DNA of 11,378 nt, taken from assembly GCA_003157945.1 (NCBI GenBank), contig PMFY01000381.1, positions 1 to 11,378 on the forward strand, given 5' to 3'. The notes beneath the pieces are model-generated. The model had not been told where the DNA came from. It did not search any database and worked only from the letters and a program-made list of their open reading frames with translations. Positions 6,796 to 11,378 of this stretch are shown here, piece after piece (the first letter of the stretch is position 1; every line of letters begins with the position of its first letter). The stretch is from Acidimicrobiaceae bacterium (GTDB lineage: Bacteria > Actinomycetota > Acidimicrobiia > Acidimicrobiales > RAAP-2). The translations under genes and the position numbers were made by a program.

Positions 6796-7587
6796 CTACT
6801 GCTGGGAGGACCCCCGAGCGATGATGCCGTCCCGTCGGGCCTGGAAGGCGGCCGGGTCGAACCGCTCCCGCATCCACCGACCGGACCAGCGGGCCTCGTC
6901 CACGTAGGAGTCCGCGTCGCCCCGGTGGGCCAGCGCCAGGTACATGGCGCGCAGCTCCGCCACGGTGGCGGGGTCGGACTCGGCCACGGCACCGGCCAGC
7001 TCGAGGGCGCGCGGCAGCAGCTCGTCGTGGGCCACCACCTCGTTCACCAGCCCCCATGCGCACGCCGTCGCCGCGTCCACGAAGTTTCCGGTCAGGGACA
7101 TCTGCCGGGCCCGGTTGACGCCGATCAGCTGGGGCAGGCGGATCGTCATGCCGCCCGCCGGCAGGACACCCACCCGGGCATGGGTGTCGGCGAAGGTCGC
7201 CCGTTCCGAGGCGATCAGGAAGTCGCACCCGAGCGCGAGCTCGAGGCCGCCGGTCACGGCCGGGCCGTTGATGGCGCCGATGACCGGCGTCGTGGTGTCC
7301 GGCGTCAGGCCCCGTCGCACGACCGGGGGGCCGGAACCGTCGTCGCTCGCCGTCCGGGGGGCGGCGGCCACGTCGTCGTAGGTGCGGGCCAGGTCGGTCA
7401 GGTCGAGGCCGGCGCAGAAGGCCGGGTCCCGGCCCGTCAGCACGACCGCCGCCACGTCCGGGTCGGCGTCGGCCTCGGCCATGGCCGTGCCGAGCGAGGC
7501 GATCATCGCCGCGGTCAGGGCGTTTCGGGCCTCCGGTCGGTCGAGGATGACGAGGGCGACGGGTCCACGGCGTTCACTGGTGATCAC
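6796..7587 (-). CDS. Enoyl-CoA hydratase/isomerase (crotonase) family protein
   Basis: This 263-residue crotonase-fold protein shows RPEARNALT near the N-terminus, the oxyanion-hole region AFCAGLDL (57-64) and INGPAVTGGLELALGCD (106-122) with E116, the first catalytic Glu of enoyl-CoA hydratases. In FADTHARVGVLPAGG the position of the second catalytic Glu is taken by H136. That is seen in an actinobacterial subgroup annotated as enoyl-CoA hydratases, so true hydratase activity is uncertain. Isomerase, hydrolase or lyase activity is possible. The substrate should be an acyl-CoA, in the cytosol. The GTG at 7587 follows GAGGTG and fits the family start; the open frame continues upstream without homology. 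The gene diverges from the second Rieske gene across 92 bases, which hints at shared control. Confidence 0.88.
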   Translation of the reverse strand: MITSERRGPVALVILDRPEARNALTAAMIASLGTAMAEADADPDVAAVVLTGRDPAFCAGLDLTDLARTYDDVAAAPRTASDDGSGPPVVRRGLTPDTTTPVIGAINGPAVTGGLELALGCDFLIASERATFADTHARVGVLPAGGMTIRLPQLIGVNRARQMSLTGNFVDAATACAWGLVNEVVAHDELLPRALELAGAVAESDPATVAELRAMYLALAHRGDADSYVDEARWSGRWMRERFDPAAFQARRDGIIARGSSQQ

Positions 7588-7679
7588 GCCCACCTCTCTA
7601 CCACCGCCGGGACCCGGGCGACCGGTCCGCTGGCATGATGAGACGGGCCGCCGTACCCGCGCCACGAAGGGAGCCCGCC
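7588..7679. promoter_or_regulatory. Divergent control region between the crotonase gene and the second Rieske gene
   Basis: These 92 bases must hold two promoters. They contain CGGGACCCGGGC (7608-7619), identical to a 12-mer at 1650-1661 in the other Rieske control region, and an inverted repeat GGACC-N9-GGTCC (7610-7628) with GACCGGTC inside it. CATGAT (7634-7639) is a poor candidate -10 box for the plus-strand gene. AAGGGAG (7667-7673) is the ribosome binding site of the second Rieske gene. Confidence 0.3.
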
Positions 7680-8699
7680 GTGACCGTCGAGACCGACCCC
7701 GCCGCCACCGTCCTCGGGGCCGCCGCCTACGTGGACCCCGCCCGGTACGAGGCCGAGCGCCTGGCCGTGTTCGCCCGGGAGTGGACGGCGGTCGGGACCG
7801 CATCGCTGGTGGCGGCCCCCGGCTCGTACCTGTCCGTCCTGGTCGCCGGGTTCCCCCTGGTCGTCGTCAACGACGGGGGCACCCTGCGGGCCTTCCCGAA
7901 CGTGTGCCGCCACCGGTCCGGCCCACTGGTCGACGAGGCGTCGGGCACCTGCGGCCGTTTCGTGTGCCGGTACCACGGCTGGGCCTACGCGCTGGACGGC
8001 ACGCTGACCTCGGCCCGCGACTTCGGCGCCGAGGTCGACCCGGCCGACTTCTCGCTGACGGCGGCCTCGGTGGCCACCTGGCGCGGGCTCCTGTTCGTGG
8101 CCGTCGACCCGGCCGTGCCCGACCTCGGGGAGTGGTTGGGCCCGGTGGCCCGCCACAGCACGGCCTTCCCCATGGAGGAGTTCGAGGTGACCACCCGGTC
8201 GAGCCATGAACTGGCCGCCAACTGGAAGGTCTACGCCGAGAACTACCAGGAGGGCTACCACATCCCCCTGGTCCACCCCGGGCTCCACCGGCAGATCGAC
8301 AGCACGCGCTACGAGGTCGAGATCGACGGACGGGCGACCGTCCACCGGGCCCCCACGCGGGACGGCGCCGTCACGAACGGTGCCTGGCTGTGGCGGTTCC
8401 CCGGCCTGGCCCTCAACCTGTACCCGTCGGGGATGTGCCTCGAGAGCTACTGGCCCACGGGTCCGACGTCGACCCGGGTCGAGTACACCTTCTGCTTCGC
8501 TCCCGGGACGCCGGTGGCGGAGGCCGAGGCCTCGGTGGCCAGTTCGGTGGCCATCCTCGACGAGGACCGGACCATCTGCGAGGCCGTGCAGCGCAACCTC
8601 GGCTCCGGCCTGGCCCGCCCGGGCGTCCTCAGCCCGCGCCACGAGGCCGGGGTGGCCCTGGTCCAGGCGCTGGTGACCGACGCCCTCGGCGGGGCCTGA
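7680..8699 (+). CDS. Second Rieske non-heme iron oxygenase alpha subunit
   Basis: This 339-residue protein is somewhat short for the family but has all parts. Rieske ligands are C76-R-H78 and C96-RY-H99. The mononuclear iron motif is AENYQEGYHIPLVHPGL with H194 and H199, and D296 in LDEDRTICEAVQRNL is the probable third ligand. Glu187 stands at the inter-centre bridging position, again the choline/carnitine monooxygenase type. It shares this plan with the first Rieske gene, but the active-site loop differs (EGYHIPLVH against ECYHCPMIH), so a different substrate is likely. The GTG at 7680 was chosen because AAGGGAG lies six bases before it; the ATG at 7635 would add 15 residues without homology. 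The next gene starts four bases after the stop, so the two are co-transcribed. Substrate unknown; an electron-transfer partner must be encoded elsewhere. Confidence 0.88.
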   Translation: MTVETDPAATVLGAAAYVDPARYEAERLAVFAREWTAVGTASLVAAPGSYLSVLVAGFPLVVVNDGGTLRAFPNVCRHRSGPLVDEASGTCGRFVCRYHGWAYALDGTLTSARDFGAEVDPADFSLTAASVATWRGLLFVAVDPAVPDLGEWLGPVARHSTAFPMEEFEVTTRSSHELAANWKVYAENYQEGYHIPLVHPGLHRQIDSTRYEVEIDGRATVHRAPTRDGAVTNGAWLWRFPGLALNLYPSGMCLESYWPTGPTSTRVEYTFCFAPGTPVAEAEASVASSVAILDEDRTICEAVQRNLGSGLARPGVLSPRHEAGVALVQALVTDALGGA

Positions 8700-8703
8700 C
8701 CGC

Positions 8704-9696
8704 GTGCTCACCCTCCTCACCCGCACGGCGCACGACTCCTACGCCGACGAACTGGCCCGGCCCGGGGTCGGGTGGCTGGTCATGGAGGTCGACGGCAGCC
8801 TGACCGGACCCGACGGATCCGGCGTGCCGTGGCCCGAGGCCCGGCCCGAGGTGGCCTGGGGCACGTCCGACCTCTTCCGCGCCGGCGCGCCGGTCGCCGC
8901 CTTCTTCCGCTTCCTGGTCGACTGCCCGTCGCTGCGGTGGTTCCAGTCACCGGCCGCCGGCTACGACAGCCCGCCGTTCCACCTCCTGGCCGACCGCGGG
9001 GTGCGGGTGTGCAACGCCCACGTCAACAGCCTGCCCATCGCCGAGTTCGTCCTGCGCGCCGTGCTCGACGAATTCCAGGGGGCGGCCGAGTGGCGGCGCC
9101 AGGCCGAGGCCTTCGAGTGGCGGATCCACGACTGGCGCGAAGTGGCGGGCACCACCTGGCTGGTGGTCGGACTCGGCCACATCGGCGGTGCGGTGGCCGC
9201 CCGGGCCCGGGCCCTGGGCGCCACGGTCATCGGGTGCCGTCGCACACCCCACCCCGACGACCCGGCGGACCGCACGGTGACCCCGGACCAGCTGGGCGAG
9301 GTCGTCGGCGACGCCGACGTCGTGGTCCTCTGCGCCCCGGCCACCGCGGGAACGCACCACGTCGTCGACGCCGGCTTCCTGGCCGCCATGAAGCCGGACG
9401 GCGTGCTGGTCAACGTCGGCCGGGGCTCGCTGGTGGACGAGGCCGCGCTGCTGGCCGCCCTCGACCAGGGCACCCCGGCGGCCGCCGTGCTCGACGTGTT
9501 CGAGCACGAGCCGCTCCCCCCGGACCACCCGTTCTGGACGCATCCCCGTGTCCGGGTCACCCCCCACAACGCCGCGGGCGGCTTCGGCCGGCTCCGCCGT
9601 CAGGCCGACCTGTTCGCCGCCAACCTCGACCGCTGGCTCACCGGCCAACCGCTCGAGCACGACGTCACCGATGCCATCAAGGAGCGTGGACGGTGA
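8704..9696 (+). CDS. D-isomer-specific 2-hydroxyacid dehydrogenase, probably NADP(H)-dependent
   Basis: This 330-residue protein has the two-domain plan of D-2-hydroxyacid dehydrogenases. The nucleotide-binding motif is G156-LGHIG, and the strand after it ends in CRR (178-180). Arg residues there, instead of Asp, point to NADP(H). Catalytic residues are R240 in NVGRGSLVDE, E269 in VFEHEPLP and H288 in TPHNA. SPAAGYD (82-88) marks the substrate loop and resembles glyoxylate/hydroxypyruvate reductases of the GhrA kind. It would reduce a 2-oxo acid or oxidise a D-2-hydroxy acid in the cytosol. The GTG at 8704 lies four bases after the Rieske stop. The stop overlaps the next gene's start. The true substrate cannot be read from the sequence. 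Confidence 0.88.
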   Translation: MLTLLTRTAHDSYADELARPGVGWLVMEVDGSLTGPDGSGVPWPEARPEVAWGTSDLFRAGAPVAAFFRFLVDCPSLRWFQSPAAGYDSPPFHLLADRGVRVCNAHVNSLPIAEFVLRAVLDEFQGAAEWRRQAEAFEWRIHDWREVAGTTWLVVGLGHIGGAVAARARALGATVIGCRRTPHPDDPADRTVTPDQLGEVVGDADVVVLCAPATAGTHHVVDAGFLAAMKPDGVLVNVGRGSLVDEAALLAALDQGTPAAAVLDVFEHEPLPPDHPFWTHPRVRVTPHNAAGGFGRLRRQADLFAANLDRWLTGQPLEHDVTDAIKERGR

Positions 9697-10601
9697 GCTA
9701 CCGACCCCTGCCCGACGCCCCCGAGTGGTTCATCCGGGCGCTGGCCGTCCCGGGGGACGACCTCGTGGTCGACGTCGACGGCTGTGCGATCCACGCCCTC
9801 ACGTTCGGCACGCCCGGCACCCGGGGCCTGGTCTTCGTCCACGGCGGCGGCGCCCACGCCCACTGGTGGACCCACGTGGCCGCCACATTCGCCGAGGGGT
9901 TCCGGGTGGTCTGCGTGGACCTGTCCGGACACGGCGACAGCGGGCACCGGGCGTCGTACTCGCTCGAGCGGTGGACCGACGAGGTGATGGCCGTGGCCGG
10001 TGCGGGCGACATCGCCGGCCCACCGGTCGTGGTGGGCCACTCGATGGGCGGCTTCGTGACCATCGGCACGGCCGCCCGCCACGGCAGCGGGGTCAGCGGG
10101 GCGATCGTCTGCGACTCGCCCGTGACCGAGCCCGATCCCGAGATCGCCTCCTACCGGTTGAAGGAGGCCTTCGGGCGCCCCCGCGTCTACCCGACGCTGG
10201 CCGACGCCCTCGCCCACTTCCGGACCGTGCCCGCCCAGGACCACTACCTCGACTACGTCATGGACCACGTCGCCCACCACTCGGTGCGAGCGACCGACGG
10301 CGGCTTCCAGTGGAAGTTCGACCGTGAGGTGTTCGCCCAGTTCGGTGGCGGCATGCGCAGCGTCGCCCTGCCCTACCTGTCGCAGGTCCAGTGCCGGTTC
10401 GCCCTGTTGCGGTCCGAGCACGGCCTCGTCACCCGGGACATCGGCCGGTTCATGTACGACGAGCTGGGCCGCGTCACCCCGGTGATCGAGATCCCCGAGG
10501 CCGGCCACCACGCCATGCTCGACCAGCCGCTGATCCTGCTGACCGCGCTCCGCACGCTGCTGGCCGACTGGGACCACTCCGAGCCCCGCCGCCGGGCCTG
10601 A
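9693..10601 (+). CDS. Alpha/beta-fold hydrolase
   Basis: This 302-residue single-domain hydrolase has the oxyanion-hole motif FVHGGG (48-53), the strand and turn VDLSGHGDSG (75-84), and the nucleophile elbow GHSMGG with S117. The likely catalytic His is H272 in PEAGHHAML. The acid is less clear: E242 in LRSEHG, or D141 after strand six, would fit. There is a cap region of about 140-225 and no signal peptide. Members of the family cleave esters, amides, epoxides or C-C bonds; the substrate here is unknown. The GTG start at 9693 overlaps the dehydrogenase stop (GTGA) and has AAGGAG (9679-9684) upstream. It is the last gene of the three-gene operon and ends at a hairpin shared with the convergent repeat protein gene. 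Confidence 0.87.
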   Translation: MSYRPLPDAPEWFIRALAVPGDDLVVDVDGCAIHALTFGTPGTRGLVFVHGGGAHAHWWTHVAATFAEGFRVVCVDLSGHGDSGHRASYSLERWTDEVMAVAGAGDIAGPPVVVGHSMGGFVTIGTAARHGSGVSGAIVCDSPVTEPDPEIASYRLKEAFGRPRVYPTLADALAHFRTVPAQDHYLDYVMDHVAHHSVRATDGGFQWKFDREVFAQFGGGMRSVALPYLSQVQCRFALLRSEHGLVTRDIGRFMYDELGRVTPVIEIPEAGHHAMLDQPLILLTALRTLLADWDHSEPRRRA

Positions 10602-10609
10602 CCCCGGCG
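10590..10609. terminator. Hairpin with the hydrolase stop codon in its loop
   Basis: CGCCGGG (10590-10596) pairs perfectly with CCCGGCG (10603-10609), leaving a six-base loop, CCTGAC, that contains the TGA stop. The repeat-protein stop on the other strand is at 10623-10625, so the hairpin can serve both operons. There is no T-tract. Confidence 0.4.
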
Positions 10610-10622
10610 TCGACGGGTCGTC

Positions 10623-11378
10623 CTACCAGCCCGAGGCGGCCACGATCGGGGCGTTGAGGTGGGCGCCGGACATGCTGCCGTCGGCCGGTGCGTCACCGTA
10701 GTTGTCAGCGGCACCGGAGGCCGTGGCCACCCAGTAGCCGCCGCCGTCGGACGTGGAGATGATGGCGGTGGCGGTGTCGCTGCCCAGGGAGCCGGACGGG
10801 TCACCGTGTCCAGCGGCGTCACCGAAGGGGACGACCTTGCCGTCGGCGAAGAGGATCCAGTAGCCCCCGCCGTCAGGCGTGCGCACCGCGGACGTCACGT
10901 TCACCGACCGGTGCGACGGGGCACCGAGGTAGCGGGCGTCCCCGAAGGCGTAGACGTTGCCCGTGGCCGTGACCAGCCAGTAGCCGTCGCCCGTGGCGTC
11001 CGGCATGACCGCCACCGCCGGCCCGGCGCAGCCCCCGATCCCGGGGCACGAGCCGACGAACCGGGCGTCACCGAAGGCGAAGACGCCGCCGTCGGCGCCG
11101 ACCATGAAGTACCCGGCGCCGTCGGTGGAGGGCACCATGGCCACGATGGGCGCCGCCAGGGGGTGTGCGCCCGAGGACCCGGCCGGCGAGAACCCGAGTC
11201 CGGGCAGCGAGCCGTAGAAGCCGGAGTCGCCGAAGGCGAAGATGCCGCCGTCCGAGGCCACCAACCAGTAACCCTTGCGGTCGCCGGTGGGCGAGATCCC
11301 GACCACCGGCCGCTGCAGCGTGAAGCTGCCCGTCGAGCCGTAGAAGCCCGCCGAGCCGAAGGAGAAGATGCCACCGTC
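10623..11378 (-). CDS. Repeat-containing probable surface or secreted protein, N-terminus beyond window
   Basis: The minus strand is open from the right edge to a TAG at 10623-10625: 251 residues of the C-terminal part. It consists of about 40-55-residue units of the form DGG-(I/V)-(F/Y)-AFGDA-x-F-x-GS followed by a variable stretch and P-x-x-D-G-x-GYW-(L/I/M)-V-x-A. Units begin at fragment residues 1, 43, 96, 139, 179 and 221; the last is truncated and degenerate (SGAADNYGDAPADGS). Such repeats, probably beta-propeller blades, are common in secreted or cell-wall proteins of Acidimicrobiia, often attached to an N-terminal enzyme or binding domain that is not visible here. The GTG at 11306 is not the real start, because the same repeats continue in frame to the window edge. 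Two cysteines lie in unit 3 (CPGIGGC). Ligand and function are unknown. Confidence 0.85.
   Translation of the reverse strand, partial: DGGIFSFGSAGFYGSTGSFTLQRPVVGISPTGDRKGYWLVASDGGIFAFGDSGFYGSLPGLGFSPAGSSGAHPLAAPIVAMVPSTDGAGYFMVGADGGVFAFGDARFVGSCPGIGGCAGPAVAVMPDATGDGYWLVTATGNVYAFGDARYLGAPSHRSVNVTSAVRTPDGGGYWILFADGKVVPFGDAAGHGDPSGSLGSDTATAIISTSDGGGYWVATASGAADNYGDAPADGSMSGAHLNAPIVAASGW
10623..11378 (-). repeat. Tandem 40-55-residue repeats within the C-terminal protein fragment
   Basis: Five full units and one partial unit are coded in tandem, with boundaries near 11252, 11090, 10961, 10841 and 10715 on the plus strand. The AFGD and GYW positions are the most constant. Similarity falls towards the C-terminus: unit 5 has PFGDA and unit 6 has NYGDA. 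Spacer length varies (units of 42, 53, 43, 40 and 42 residues), so the DNA repeats are diverged and not recent copies. Confidence 0.75.

Noticed and set aside
6380..7228. 424-residue version of the NTF2-like protein
   Set aside because: The extra part is antisense to the HicA-like gene and overlaps the crotonase gene; only the last 141 residues have fold character.
10993..11217. 74-codon plus-strand frame at the right edge
   Set aside because: It is antisense to the repeat protein and carries no motif or ribosome binding site.

Overview
The DNA is very GC-rich, with third codon positions in most genes almost all G or C. It reads as an actinobacterial chromosome. Two points narrow this down: a near-complete match to the mycothiol-dependent formaldehyde dehydrogenase MscR (mycothiol is an actinobacterial thiol), and a surface-type protein built of 'GYW...DGGIFAFGDA' repeats, which I associate with Acidimicrobiia. 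The class is an inference; no rRNA or other marker gene is present.

Layout. Bases 1-242 (minus) hold the start of a small two-helix membrane protein with noticeably less GC-biased codons. Bases 425-1627 (minus) encode a Rieske oxygenase of the betaine/choline monooxygenase type. It diverges from a tightly overlapping plus-strand operon (1758-5925): mscR, a metallo-beta-lactamase-fold hydrolase and a dimethylglycine/sarcosine dehydrogenase-like flavoprotein with a tetrahydrofolate-binding GcvT half. Bases 5954-7587 hold three short genes: an NTF2/SnoaL-like protein (minus), a small HicA-like protein (plus) and a crotonase-fold protein (minus). Bases 7680-10601 are a second operon: a second Rieske oxygenase, a D-2-hydroxyacid dehydrogenase and an alpha/beta hydrolase. 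Bases 10623-11378 (minus) are the C-terminal part of the repeat protein, which runs off the window.

How the genes fit together. The left half looks like a catabolic module for an N-methylated (quaternary or tertiary) amine such as a betaine. The Rieske enzyme would remove a methyl group as formaldehyde. MscR would oxidise the formaldehyde-mycothiol adduct, and the MBL hydrolase would release formate. The flavoprotein would oxidise the next N-methyl group and pass it to tetrahydrofolate. The substrate is inferred. Neither Rieske gene has a reductase or ferredoxin partner in the window. The second operon may act on a related or different substrate.

Non-coding structure. A good -35/-10 promoter placed for a leaderless mRNA precedes the first Rieske gene. 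An octamer is repeated in mirror orientation in front of the two divergent genes. A 28-base dyad lies between the NTF2-like and HicA-like genes. Each of the three convergent gene junctions carries a 7-bp GC hairpin without a T-tract, two of them wrapped around the stop codon. No RNA gene, CRISPR array, IS element or transposase was seen, and no stretch over 300 bases lacks a gene.
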